Assembly (NCBI GenBank): GCA_035574295.1
Contig: DATLYX010000039.1
Location: 51,059 to 115,058, forward strand
DNA from: PNAI01 sp035574295
GTDB taxonomy: Bacteria; Pseudomonadota; Alphaproteobacteria; Rhizobiales; Xanthobacteraceae
Length of the DNA stretch: 64,000 bases
Direction: 5' to 3'
In this document: in pieces, positions 44,528-55,210 of the stretch
How the letters are laid out: each line of letters begins with the position of its first letter
Numbering within the stretch: position 1 is the first letter of the stretch
Position numbers and translations under genes: made by a program
Notes under the pieces: generated by a model
Told to the model about the DNA's origin: nothing
Databases searched by the model: none
What the model saw: the letters and a program-made list of their open reading frames with translations, nothing else

Positions 44528-45871
44528 CTATTTTGCCACCCGCAGATTCGAGAGCTGTGTGCCGATCTGCTGGAATGTCTCCACCATCTGGTTCGCCGAG
44601 GTCAGCATCCAGAACTTGTCCTTGGTGCTGGCGCAGTTCTCCAACAACGTCGATTTCGGATCGCCGTCGGTGTTGACGTGGATCGTATAGAGCGTGATGC
44701 CGGCGGCCTTCACGTTGTCGCAGGTGATCTTTTGGCGCGCGTCGATCTGGCTTGCGCTGGTGTACCAGCGGTTCTGCGTGTTGAGGCCGTCGCTCATGAG
44801 AATGATGACCTTGTTGTACTTGTATTTGGGGTCCTCGGCGGGCGGCGTGCCGTAGGGTCCGCCGCCGACCAGCGACATCCAACCATGCGCCAGTCCGATC
44901 CCCTGATTGGTGTTGCCGGCCGCCGTGAGGCCGTTGATCAGGTTGGTCATCGCATTCCAATCGTAGTTGAGGGGCATGACGGCAGGCGTGCACGAATTGT
45001 ATTGTTCGGCGGCGAACAGGGTGGCCGTGATCTTGGGGTCCGGCGCCACCACGTTGGTGTCGTAATTACCCGAACTGGGGCCGTTCGAATTGCCGCGATC
45101 CATCACGCAACCGTTCCAGGTGTTGTGGTTCGCCGTCGTCCATTTGCCGCCGTTGTCCTCGCAACTGTCCTTGTTCTTGTACTTGGACTTGCTGCACTTG
45201 CCGTTCATTGCGTCCCATTCTGACCAATCGATCCACGTGGCCTTATAATTTTCCGGGCCGATGTTGACGTCCTTGCTGAAGGGGATGATGGATACGTAAA
45301 CGTCGCCGTCCTTGGTCGCCGCCTTCTTCAATTGATCGAGCAGATTTTTGGTTGCGGTCTTGAGCGCCTGAAGCTTGCCATCGCTGTTCATCGAGCCGGT
45401 GACGTCGAGCACGAGCGCCACGCGCAGCCGCGTATTGCCCCACTTGACCGTCGAAGAGGCGCCGATGTCGATCTGATTGATGCCGATCAGCGAGACGAAG
45501 CTCGCCTTCACCGTTCCGGACGCCTTGACCACCACTTCGGTGCCTTCGGCGGTGCTGTAGGTGGGCACGACCTTGAGGTTGGTCACTTCGGGGCGCGTGT
45601 AGAGGCTCAAGAATATGGCGTTGGCCTTCTGCTCGAGCTGCGATTTCGAAAGGTTGGCCGCCTCCTTGCTCAGCATCAATGCGGTGGCGTCGACCGCGGA
45701 TTGCATGGCGGTGCGCGCGGAATTGACGTGGCTGTAGTCCACCGCAGCGCCGACGGCGCCGACCACCGGAATGATCGCAAGCGCGAAGGTCACCGTGACA
45801 TTGGCGCTGCGCTCAGATCTGAACGCGCGCAAACAATGTTCGAGCCGGCTGAAGATCGACTTCTTGAACAT
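44528..45871 (-). CDS. TadG-like vWA pilus-assembly-type protein, copy 1
   Basis: A 447-residue protein: a TadE/TadG-like N-terminal hydrophobic segment (about 24-47, NVTVTFALAIIPVVGAVGAAVDYS), then a vWA domain with MIDAS DVTGSMNSDGK (Asp156-Ser160) and later ILMSDGLNTQNRW. A Cys-containing insert (CSKSKYKNKDSC, WNGCVMD) lies within the vWA domain and could form disulfides in the periplasm. TadG proteins help Flp/Tad pilus or envelope assembly, but no tad genes adjoin. The next gene upstream (46155-47444) is a paralogue on the same strand. Confidence 0.9.
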   Translation of the reverse strand: MFKKSIFSRLEHCLRAFRSERSANVTVTFALAIIPVVGAVGAAVDYSHVNSARTAMQSAVDATALMLSKEAANLSKSQLEQKANAIFLSLYTRPEVTNLKVVPTYSTAEGTEVVVKASGTVKASFVSLIGINQIDIGASSTVKWGNTRLRVALVLDVTGSMNSDGKLQALKTATKNLLDQLKKAATKDGDVYVSIIPFSKDVNIGPENYKATWIDWSEWDAMNGKCSKSKYKNKDSCEDNGGKWTTANHNTWNGCVMDRGNSNGPSSGNYDTNVVAPDPKITATLFAAEQYNSCTPAVMPLNYDWNAMTNLINGLTAAGNTNQGIGLAHGWMSLVGGGPYGTPPAEDPKYKYNKVIILMSDGLNTQNRWYTSASQIDARQKITCDNVKAAGITLYTIHVNTDGDPKSTLLENCASTKDKFWMLTSANQMVETFQQIGTQLSNLRVAK

Positions 45872-45964
45872 GGCGGCCTCTGCCAGGAAGGTTTTCGTGA
45901 CGCGAATTCGTAAACTTCAGGTATGAAAAGCCAGTAAAGCTCGATGCGAAAAGTCGCGGCTTTC

Positions 45965-45989
45965 TCCGATCCTTCCCGGAAGGATCGGA
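45965..45989. repeat. 25-nt perfect palindrome between TadG-like paralogues
   Basis: TCCGATCCTTCC and its exact complement flank a single central base at 45977. It lies 165 bp downstream of the second TadG-like gene and about 95 bp upstream of the first. It could be a hairpin that terminates or processes the upstream transcript, or a protein-binding site controlling copy 1. There is no clear T-run on either strand. Confidence 0.7.
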
Positions 45990-46154
45990 TTGAAAAGATC
46001 GGGCTTAAATTCATGTGAACGCGGCGGCGAGCAGCTCCGCAATCGCGGTTGCACACCATTAATGATAATCGCCGCCCTAAAGCGACGGCGCGCTTCGTAC
46101 TGGCGCGCCTTTTCCACTGTCCGTCGCGTCCTTTCATCCAAGCCGTCCGCTCCG

Positions 46155-47444
46155 TCAATGCGACAAGTGCAGCTTCGTAAGCTCAGTGCCGATGGCCTGA
46201 AACGTGGTGATGATCTGATTGGCGTCGGTCAGCGCGAAATATTTGTTGGGATCGCTGGCGCAGTTCTGCAGCACCGTGGAATTGCCGGACATCACGAGCA
46301 CGCTATAGATCACTATACCGGCGGCCTTGGCATTGGTGCAGGTGATCTGCTGGCGCGCGTCAATGGGCGCGGCGGAATTGTACCAGCGGTTTTCGGTATT
46401 GAGACCGTCGCTGAGCAGAATAATGACCTGCTGATAAGTGTAGTTCGGATCGAGCGCCGGTGCATTCAGCGGCGGACCGCCGGTGAGCGACTGCCAGCCC
46501 CAGACAAGACCGATGCCCTGATTGGTGTTGCCGGCCGGCGCCAGGGCGTCGATCTTGTTATGCAAGGCGGCCCAGTCGTAGCTGAGCGGCATGAGGGGTG
46601 TCGGGCACGACGAATATTGCTCGGCCGGGAACAGCGTGCCGCCGACAGTGGGTGCGGTGTTCGACGTGTCGAAATTCTGATTGCGGTCGGTCACGCAACC
46701 GTTCCAGGTATTGTGGGCCTTCGGTGTCCAGATGCCGCCGTTGTTGTTGCAGCTCGTCTTGGACTTGTAGGTAGACTTGCTGCAGGTGCCGTTCACCGCC
46801 TCCCAATCGGTCCAATCGATCCAGGCAGCTTCGTAGTAGGCGGGGCCGACGTTGACGTCCTTGCTGAAGGGGATGATGGACACATATACGTCGCCGTCCA
46901 CCTTGGCGACCGATTGCAACTGATCGAGCAGCTTGTGGGTCGCGGTCTTGAGAGCGGTCATCTTGCCGCTCGACGACATGGAGCCGGTGACGTCGAGCAC
47001 GAGCGCCACCCGCAGCCGGCTGTTGCTCCATTTGACCTTGGCGGTGCTCGAGACGTTGATGACCGGAATGCCGAAAATGTTCATGAATTGCGTTTGCACC
47101 GATGTGGCGCCGGTGACGCTCACCGCATAGCCAGCGGTGGTGGCGGAGTAGGCAACGGTCACCTGCGGGTTGGCGGCCTCCGGCCGGGTGAAGTTGACCG
47201 AGAACAGTTTGACCGCCTGCTCCTGGAGCTGGGCCTCGTTGAGGGTGTGCGCGTTCTTGGACAGCATCAGGGCGGTCGAGTCGAGCGCCGCTTGCATCGA
47301 GCTGCGCACAGAGGCCGCTCGGCTGTAGTCGACGGCGGAGCCTACGAAGGCCAGAAGCGGTATGGTGACAAGCGCCAGCAACGGCGCGACGCTGGCGCTG
47401 CGGTCGCACAGAAAACGGGTCAGCGGCATCTGCCTGAGCTCCAT
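46155..47444 (-). CDS. TadG-like vWA pilus-assembly-type protein, copy 2
   Basis: A 429-residue paralogue of the adjacent gene with the same layout: hydrophobic TadE/G-like segment (about 17-38), vWA MIDAS DVTGSMSSSGK (Asp151-Ser155), a matching cysteine insert (CSKSTYKSKTSC, WNGCVTD), and IILLSDGLNTENRW. The two proteins line up along nearly the entire length, so they arose by tandem duplication. It is predicted to be anchored in the inner membrane with the vWA domain outside. The gap to copy 1 is 283 bp, long enough for a separate promoter. Confidence 0.9.
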   Translation of the reverse strand: MELRQMPLTRFLCDRSASVAPLLALVTIPLLAFVGSAVDYSRAASVRSSMQAALDSTALMLSKNAHTLNEAQLQEQAVKLFSVNFTRPEAANPQVTVAYSATTAGYAVSVTGATSVQTQFMNIFGIPVINVSSTAKVKWSNSRLRVALVLDVTGSMSSSGKMTALKTATHKLLDQLQSVAKVDGDVYVSIIPFSKDVNVGPAYYEAAWIDWTDWEAVNGTCSKSTYKSKTSCNNNGGIWTPKAHNTWNGCVTDRNQNFDTSNTAPTVGGTLFPAEQYSSCPTPLMPLSYDWAALHNKIDALAPAGNTNQGIGLVWGWQSLTGGPPLNAPALDPNYTYQQVIILLSDGLNTENRWYNSAAPIDARQQITCTNAKAAGIVIYSVLVMSGNSTVLQNCASDPNKYFALTDANQIITTFQAIGTELTKLHLSH

Positions 47445-47865
47445 TGTGGGGCGCGGCCGGTTTTTCGCTTCGGGCCTGCGGTCAACCGGACTAAAATCGG
47501 GTTGCGCGCGGTTTCTTAACGGGCAGGGAACTAGCCGAGCAGGGTTTGAAGCGCCGTGAAGCCGGATGCCCTAGTTTTTCACGAATTTGCCGTGAATGAT
47601 CGCCTCTTGCGCCATGATTAACGCCCGCTATGTCTGTTTTGCTGGCCAGTCGCGCCGGTTTGAGGCACCGTGGGTTGCCGAAAAACCACTGGATCGTGAA
47701 AATATGGCGGGTCGCTTCGGAGGCCCTTATGATGAACTTTCCGTCGACTTGAACGCTGAACCTGTCGCCTTAGACTTGCCTATCATGCCTGACATGCTCG
47801 CCATGATCGATCTGCCAAGCCTCAAGATGAGCGGCGCCACACCGGCTGGCGCCGGGAGCCCAAGG
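47445..47865 (+). other. upstream region of clpS; possible N-terminal extension
   Basis: This 421-bp gap lies between the divergent TadG-like gene and clpS. The clpS frame stays open back to 47596, with in-frame ATGs at 47596, 47704, 47785 and 47824, but the encoded sequence does not look like the ClpS family and has no convincing ribosome-binding sites. I see no other gene here. Confidence 0.4.
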
Positions 47866-48201
47866 ATGGGCGATGACGACCGCAAGCGCCGCAACGACGC
47901 CGGGGCGCCCGGGACCGCGGTTATCACCAAGACCAGGCCGCAGACCAAGCGGCCGAGCCTCTATCGGGTGCTCCTGCTCAACGACGACTACACGCCGATG
48001 GAATTCGTGGTCCATGTGTTGCAGCGGTTCTTCAACAAGGACCACGATACCGCCACCCGAATCATGCTGCATGTGCATCATCACGGGATCGGCGAATGCG
48101 GAATCTATACCTACGAAGTGGCGGAGACCAAGGTGACCCAGGTCATGGATTTCGCCCGCAAGCACCAGCATCCTCTGCAGTGCGTGATGGAGAAAAAATA
48201 G
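47866..48201 (+). CDS. clpS: ClpS adaptor protein of the ClpAP protease
   Basis: A 111-residue adaptor that delivers N-degron substrates to ClpAP. After a charged flexible N-terminal arm (DDDRKRRND) comes the core YRVLLLNDDYTPMEFVVHVL, with the Asn-Asp-Asp and Met residues that line the N-degron pocket, then IMLHVHHHGIGECG and QVMDFARKHQHPLQCVMEKK. ATG at 47866 is preceded by GGGAG with 8-base spacing; longer in-frame starts are possible. clpA begins 24 bp after its stop, the usual pairing. Confidence 0.93.
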   Translation: MGDDDRKRRNDAGAPGTAVITKTRPQTKRPSLYRVLLLNDDYTPMEFVVHVLQRFFNKDHDTATRIMLHVHHHGIGECGIYTYEVAETKVTQVMDFARKHQHPLQCVMEKK

Positions 48202-48225
48202 CGGAGGACAGACAAGGAAATCGGA

Positions 48226-50655
<2,430 letters not shown>

Positions 50656-50807
50656 GGCCGGCGCCGTTCGGCATTCAAGCTACCCATCGGGTCACCGCCC
50701 ACGTCCGGCGCGCATTGCGCCGGGGGCGATGTGCCGATCGTAAACCTGGGGGCAGGTGTGCGCGGGCAGGGGAGCAGAATCCGATCCGCAGGCTAGGATG
50801 GGGCGCG

Positions 50808-51551
50808 ATGTCCGCGCCTGCGCCGTTCTCGACACATTCGCCGAATTCCGCCACCGCCGCCTTTCTCTTGGGCGCGAAGACCGCGGCGACGTCGGTCTTC
50901 ATGTTCGTCATCACCGTCACTTACATCGGCTTCGGCGCGCTTACGCACGACTACGGTCTGAGCGTGGTGTGGGCGATGCTGTCCACTGTGCTGTTGTGGG
51001 CGGGGCCGGCGCAGGTGATTCTCGCCACGGCGCTGGGCGCGGGGACCTCGCTGATCGAGTGCGCGCTGGCGGTCGGTCTGTCCAGCGTGCGGCTGATGCC
51101 GATGGTCGTGTCGCTCCTGCCGCTGGTGAAACCCGAGCGGCCGCGCGCTTGGCGGCTCATCGTGCCGGTGCATTTTATGGCGGTCAGCGTTTGGGTTGAG
51201 GCGATGCGGCTTGCGCCGGGGATTGCGCGCGAGTGGCGCCTCGCCTTCTGCAACGGCGTCGGCAGCGCGCTGATGGCGGCCGGCGTAGTGGCCACGGCGG
51301 TCGGCTATTCCCTGTCCGCTGCCTTGCCGACGCTGTTCGGCGCGGCGGCAATGTTCATCACACCGATGTCATTCCTGGTATCGACGGCGCGCAACAGCCG
51401 GCTGTTCATGGAGAAGGCGGCGCTCGCGTTCGGGCTCGTGATCGGGCCGTTGCTCGCCTCCACCAAGGTGGGACTCGATCTCTTGTGGACCGGGATCATT
51501 GCCGGGACACTCGCCTATGCGCTCGGGCGTTGGCGCAGGAGGGCGGCATGA
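50808..51551 (+). CDS. azlC: AzlC-family branched-chain amino acid exporter subunit
   Basis: A 247-residue membrane protein with about seven to eight helices and AzlC motifs: FVITVTYIGFGALTHDYGLS, WAGPAQVILATALGAG, and LSSVRLMPMVVSLLPLVK. With AzlD it forms a two-component exporter of branched-chain amino acids (LIV-E type). The TGA overlaps azlD's ATG by four bases, so the two are coupled. ATG 50808 matches the family start; further upstream codons are not conserved-looking. Confidence 0.9.
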   Translation: MSAPAPFSTHSPNSATAAFLLGAKTAATSVFMFVITVTYIGFGALTHDYGLSVVWAMLSTVLLWAGPAQVILATALGAGTSLIECALAVGLSSVRLMPMVVSLLPLVKPERPRAWRLIVPVHFMAVSVWVEAMRLAPGIAREWRLAFCNGVGSALMAAGVVATAVGYSLSAALPTLFGAAAMFITPMSFLVSTARNSRLFMEKAALAFGLVIGPLLASTKVGLDLLWTGIIAGTLAYALGRWRRRAA

Positions 51552-51892
51552 CGGACCTCTTGCTCGAACCGTATGTTGCGCTCGTGCTGCTGGGCTTCTT
51601 GCCGAGCGAGATCTGGCGCTGGCTCGGCATGGTGCTCGGCCGCGGGCTCGACGAGGATTCCGAGATCGTGCTGTGGGTGCGCGCGGTGGCGACGGCGCTG
51701 GTTGCCGGCGTCGTCGCGCGCATCGTGCTGTTTCCGCCCGGCGCGCTTGCGGGAGTGCCGCTCGAAGTGCGGCTTGCCGCAATCGCCTGCGGGTTTCTCG
51801 GCTTCTATTTCATCCGCCGATCGCCGTTCGCGGGCGTGCTGGTCGGCGAGGTCGTGCTGATCATCGGGGCGACGGCATTCGGAAGCCGCTGA
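51548..51892 (+). CDS. azlD: AzlD-family branched-chain amino acid exporter subunit
   Basis: A 114-residue protein with three to four membrane helices (about 8-26, 42-60, 73-90, 94-110) and the AzlD-like opening YVALVLLGFLPSEIWRWLGMVLGRGL. It is the small subunit that pairs with AzlC. Its ATG lies inside the azlC stop (ATGA at 51548-51551). The last 88 bp are overlapped, antisense, by the 3' end of the exported methyltransferase gene. Confidence 0.9.
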   Translation: MTDLLLEPYVALVLLGFLPSEIWRWLGMVLGRGLDEDSEIVLWVRAVATALVAGVVARIVLFPPGALAGVPLEVRLAAIACGFLGFYFIRRSPFAGVLVGEVVLIIGATAFGSR

Positions 51893-52866
51893 TCGAACAC
51901 CATGGTGACCGCGAGGGGCGCCTGAATGCCGGTGGTCCGTTCATCCGCCCGCTGATTGCCGGCCCGCTGCTTGGCAGGACGCTGCTTTTGCGTGCGCGGC
52001 TGAACCATGGCCTTGGTCACGCGCGTTGCGCGCCAGTTTTTGGCGCCGGTGGGCGATTTCACGATGCCTTCGATGACGTTGCCGTTGACGCGGCCGATGT
52101 AGCGGGCCTCGCCGGCGGAAAACTCGATCCAGTCGCCGATCATCCGGCCCTCGTTGATCGCCTGGGAAGACTGCCCGGACTTCAGCGTGCCGGACAGCAT
52201 CTGATACTTCTGCTCCAGCACAAGCTCGCCATCCGCGGTCTTCCAGGTGCCTTGCACCTTGGCAGGGACGATCCAGAAGAAGGCCGTGCAGTACGAAGTG
52301 CATCCCTCTGTGATCGTGGCCTGCTCATCCGCCGTCCAGTCACCCATGGTGAACGAGTTGGACACCACACGCACACCCGGCTTCATGTCAAGAATCGTGG
52401 GGCGCAGCTTGACATTGAGGTCCGGCAGCAGAAACAGCGTGATTACGGTGGCGCGGGAAAAATCGCTCTTGAAAATGTCGGCGCGCATAAATTGCGCCCG
52501 GTTGGCGACGCCTTCCTTGGCGGCATTGCGTCGCGACAGCGCCACCAGATCGGGGTTGTACTCGATGCCCAGAGCCCTGGCGCCGCGCTTTGCTGCTGTA
52601 ATGACCGTGCGGCCGTCGCCGGATCCGAGATCGACCACAAAATCCTCCGGCGTGACTTTGGCCATGTCGAGCATCTTGTCGACCAGGGCCTGACTCGTCG
52701 GCACCCACACGACGTCCTTGCCCGGCTGGCCGGAGGTGGGCTGATATTCCTTCGTCTGTTGTTTGGCCGGCTGCTTGGCCTTTTGCGCCTCGGCGGCGTT
52801 CAAGGCCGCCACAAGGAGGAGGGCCGAGAGCGGAAGCAGGCGTGTGGTCAACTGCAAGAATTTCAT
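51805..52866 (-). CDS. exported SAM-dependent methyltransferase-like protein
   Basis: A 353-residue protein with a signal peptide (KFLQLTTRLLPLSALLLVAAL, cleaved near AAEA) followed by a Rossmann methyltransferase core: TPEDFVVDLGSGDGRTVITAAKRG (motif I), LGIEYNPDLVALSRRNA (motif II) and RADIFKSDFSRATVITLFLLPDLN. A second beta-rich part (residues 190-285) follows. The last 60-70 residues are basic, low in complexity, and run 88 bp into azlD on the other strand. Homologues I recall end near NWRATRV. How an exported enzyme would obtain SAM is unclear. Confidence 0.85.
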   Translation of the reverse strand: MKFLQLTTRLLPLSALLLVAALNAAEAQKAKQPAKQQTKEYQPTSGQPGKDVVWVPTSQALVDKMLDMAKVTPEDFVVDLGSGDGRTVITAAKRGARALGIEYNPDLVALSRRNAAKEGVANRAQFMRADIFKSDFSRATVITLFLLPDLNVKLRPTILDMKPGVRVVSNSFTMGDWTADEQATITEGCTSYCTAFFWIVPAKVQGTWKTADGELVLEQKYQMLSGTLKSGQSSQAINEGRMIGDWIEFSAGEARYIGRVNGNVIEGIVKSPTGAKNWRATRVTKAMVQPRTQKQRPAKQRAGNQRADERTTGIQAPLAVTMVFDQRLPNAVAPMISTTSPTSTPANGDRRMK

Positions 52867-53060
52867 TCTCTATCTCCCACTATGACGCGACAACGGCTTG
52901 TCCGAAGGCTCGGGCCGAAGCGTGGTCGACGCGCACACTATCGACTGGCGCGGCTTTCTCATAGCCATGTTTTGCAGATTAGGCGCCGCCCGCCGTTCAA
53001 ACATGCGCGAGTCGGGTTCGCGGCTCGCCCCAATGCCATTCCGCGATGCGGAACGTCGGT

Positions 53061-53489
53061 TCAGGTCTCGGCCAGGGCTGCCGAGAGCCGTTTGGCCTGG
53101 TCGGCCAGCACCTCGGGCTTCTCCTTCTCGCTTGCCGGAGGCTTCATCGGGACGCCGTTCTTGCGCGGAATGACGTGCACGTGCAGGTGGAACACCACCT
53201 GCCCGCCGGCGCCTTCGTTGAACTGCTGAACGGTGATGCCGTCGGCGTTGAACACCTTGACCTGCGCCTTGGCGATCTTCTGCGCCGCGATCGCCACCGC
53301 GGCAAGGTCGTCCGGCGACACTTCAAGGATGTTGCGGGCCGGCGCCTTGGGCAGCACCAGCGTATGACCGGGCGCACGCGGCATGATGTCGAGGAATGCC
53401 AGCACCTTGTCGGTCTCGTAGACCTTGTAACACGGCATCTCGCCGCGGAGGATTTTGGCGAAGATGTTGTTGTGATCGTAGGCGGGCAT
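53061..53489 (-). CDS. HIT-family nucleotide hydrolase/transferase
   Basis: A 142-residue protein with the histidine triad HLHVHVIPR (His101, His103, His105) and the N-terminal NNIFAKILRGEMPCYKVYETD typical of HINT-type proteins. They hydrolyse AMP-linked substrates such as adenosine phosphoramidates. ATG at 53489 fits the family; an open frame continues upstream without resemblance. GGGGAA is found upstream at a long spacing. It is 16 bp downstream of the acyltransferase gene on the same strand. Confidence 0.93.
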   Translation of the reverse strand: MPAYDHNNIFAKILRGEMPCYKVYETDKVLAFLDIMPRAPGHTLVLPKAPARNILEVSPDDLAAVAIAAQKIAKAQVKVFNADGITVQQFNEGAGGQVVFHLHVHVIPRKNGVPMKPPASEKEKPEVLADQAKRLSAALAET

Positions 53490-53505
53490 GGCCGTGTTCC
53501 CCGGT

Positions 53506-54750
53506 TCAGTCCTGTTGAGCCAAATCCTTGCGGAACGGTGCCGCGGCCGCAAGCTCGGCGCTGAAGGCTTCCACACCGGCCCGTTCGCGCACCAGATAAT
53601 CGGCGATCGCGCGGCGCAGGCCGGGGTCGGCGATGTAATGGGCGGAGTAGGTCGTGGTCGGCAGGTAGCCGCGCAACAACTTGTGTTCGCCCTGTGCACC
53701 GGCTTCCACCCGGGCAAGCTTTTGGGCAATGGCAAATTCAATGGCCTGATAATAGCAGATCTCGAAATGCAAAAACGGATGGTGTTCGACCGCGCCCCAA
53801 TGCCGGCCGAACAGCGTGTCGGAACCGATGAAATTGATGGCGCCGGCGATCCAGCGGCCGGAACGCCTGGCCATCACCAGCATGATGCGGTCGCGCATGC
53901 GCTCGCCCACCAGGGAATAGAACGCGCGGGTCAGATACGGCCGGCCCCATTTGCGCGAGCCGGTCTCCATGTAGAACGCGAAGAAGGCATCCCAGATGTC
54001 TTCGGTGAGATCGGAGCCGGTGAGCCAATGCACGCTGATTCCGGGAGCGAGCGCCTCGCGACGTTCGCGCCTGATGGTCTTGCGCTTGCGCGCGTTGAGG
54101 GCCGACAGAAAATCCTCGAATGAAGCGTAACCGGCGTTCTCCCAGTGAAACTGGTTGTCGGTGCGGCGCAGAAATCCGTGCCCGGCGAGAAAGTCCCACT
54201 CGGTTTTGGGCGCGAAAGTCACATGTACCGACGATGCGTCGTGGCGGCGGCACAGTTCGATCAAGCCGCGCGCCAAGGCGGCGCGGACGCCGTCATCGTC
54301 CTGCCGGCGCACCAGAAGGCGCGGGCCGGTGGCGGGGGTGAACGGCACCGAGACCTGCAGCTTCGGGTAGTAGCGGCCGCCGGCGCGCTCGTAGGCGTCG
54401 GCCCAGCCGTGGTCGAACACGTATTCCCCGCGCGAGTGGGATTTCAGGTAGCAGGGCACGGCGCCGACGACCGTGCCGTCAGCGGTCTCGGCAATGAGAT
54501 GCTGGGGCTGCCATCCGGTCCGTGCCGTGGCCGAGCCCGACGCCTCCAGGCTGTGCAGGAAATCGTGGGAAATGAAAGGGTTATAGCGTCCCTGCGGAGG
54601 AATTCGTGGAAGCGGCTGCCAAGTCGATTCCGGCGCTTGAGAGGCCGATTCAGCTCGCCGACACAAATCCGGGTTTGCGCAGGCGTCCCACGCTTGGGCC
54701 GGAACGTCGCGAATGGCGGGGACGACGCGCAGACGCAGGGTGGTGCTCAT
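53506..54750 (-). CDS. FemAB/GNAT-like acyltransferase (DUF482)
   Basis: A 414-residue protein resembling the DUF482 / peptidogalycan biosynthesis group of the GNAT superfamily. Blocks: NPFISHDFLHSLEASGSA, VPCYLKSHSRGEYVFDHGWADAYERAGGRYYPKLQVSVPFTP, RKTIRRERR, and FEICYYQAIEFAIAQKLARVEAGAQGEHKLLRGYLP. It probably transfers an acyl or aminoacyl group, but the substrate is unproven. A signal peptide is absent. It lies directly upstream of the HIT gene and may be cotranscribed with it. Confidence 0.85.
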   Translation of the reverse strand: MSTTLRLRVVPAIRDVPAQAWDACANPDLCRRAESASQAPESTWQPLPRIPPQGRYNPFISHDFLHSLEASGSATARTGWQPQHLIAETADGTVVGAVPCYLKSHSRGEYVFDHGWADAYERAGGRYYPKLQVSVPFTPATGPRLLVRRQDDDGVRAALARGLIELCRRHDASSVHVTFAPKTEWDFLAGHGFLRRTDNQFHWENAGYASFEDFLSALNARKRKTIRRERREALAPGISVHWLTGSDLTEDIWDAFFAFYMETGSRKWGRPYLTRAFYSLVGERMRDRIMLVMARRSGRWIAGAINFIGSDTLFGRHWGAVEHHPFLHFEICYYQAIEFAIAQKLARVEAGAQGEHKLLRGYLPTTTYSAHYIADPGLRRAIADYLVRERAGVEAFSAELAAAAPFRKDLAQQD

Positions 54751-54813
54751 CGGTAGAACCGCGCTCGCAGCTTGGGCCGTATATTCGCCGCCGGGCGGTC
54801 CAGCGACAATCAG

Positions 54814-55110
54814 CTATCGAAACGGGCATATGATCGCGTCAAATCCGGTCGGCAATCCATCCCAATTGCGTTCGATCTCGATCCAGCAGCCGGGCGGAAT
54901 GGGACGGCAGCCGGTGCGAGTGCAGGCGATCAAGGTTTTGGGGCGCTCGGAGACGCTGCGCTGGCGGGATGGCGGCGGGGGCCTGTCCGACTGTGCGGCC
55001 TCGTTGAGCTGGCGCGAATCCGATGGGGGCGGCTGGGCATGGCCCTCTCTTGCGGCCAACATGACGGCCGTGAACACGATAAGCGCAGCAAGCGGCAACG
55101 GCTTTCGCAT
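54814..55110 (-). CDS. small secreted cysteine-containing protein
   Basis: A 98-residue protein with a clean signal peptide (LPLAALIVFTAVMLAA, cleaved near HAQ), a proline-rich spacer, and a C-terminal cysteine module CTRTGCRPIPPGCWIEIERN, ending CPFR. The four cysteines could form two disulfides in the periplasm. I recall similar small secreted proteins in Bradyrhizobium relatives, with no function assigned. It is 63 bp upstream of the acyltransferase gene. GGAGAG precedes ATG 55110. Confidence 0.7.
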   Translation of the reverse strand: MRKPLPLAALIVFTAVMLAAREGHAQPPPSDSRQLNEAAQSDRPPPPSRQRSVSERPKTLIACTRTGCRPIPPGCWIEIERNWDGLPTGFDAIICPFR

Positions 55111-55210
55111 GCAACTCTCCTTCCGCGTTCGCTGGGTTTAAGCGTCCGGCAGTCGGCAACATCGAACGACCAGCCAAATGCGCCGAATTTCTGGCCAATT
55201 CTGTGTCAGT

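Noticed and set aside
44528..47444. Complete Tad pilus locus
   Set aside because: Only TadG-like vWA genes are present; no flp, tadA, tadB/C, cpaB or secretin genes.
45990..47519. 509-codon plus-strand frame opposite the second TadG-like gene
   Set aside because: Antisense shadow; the minus-strand protein has clear vWA and membrane motifs.
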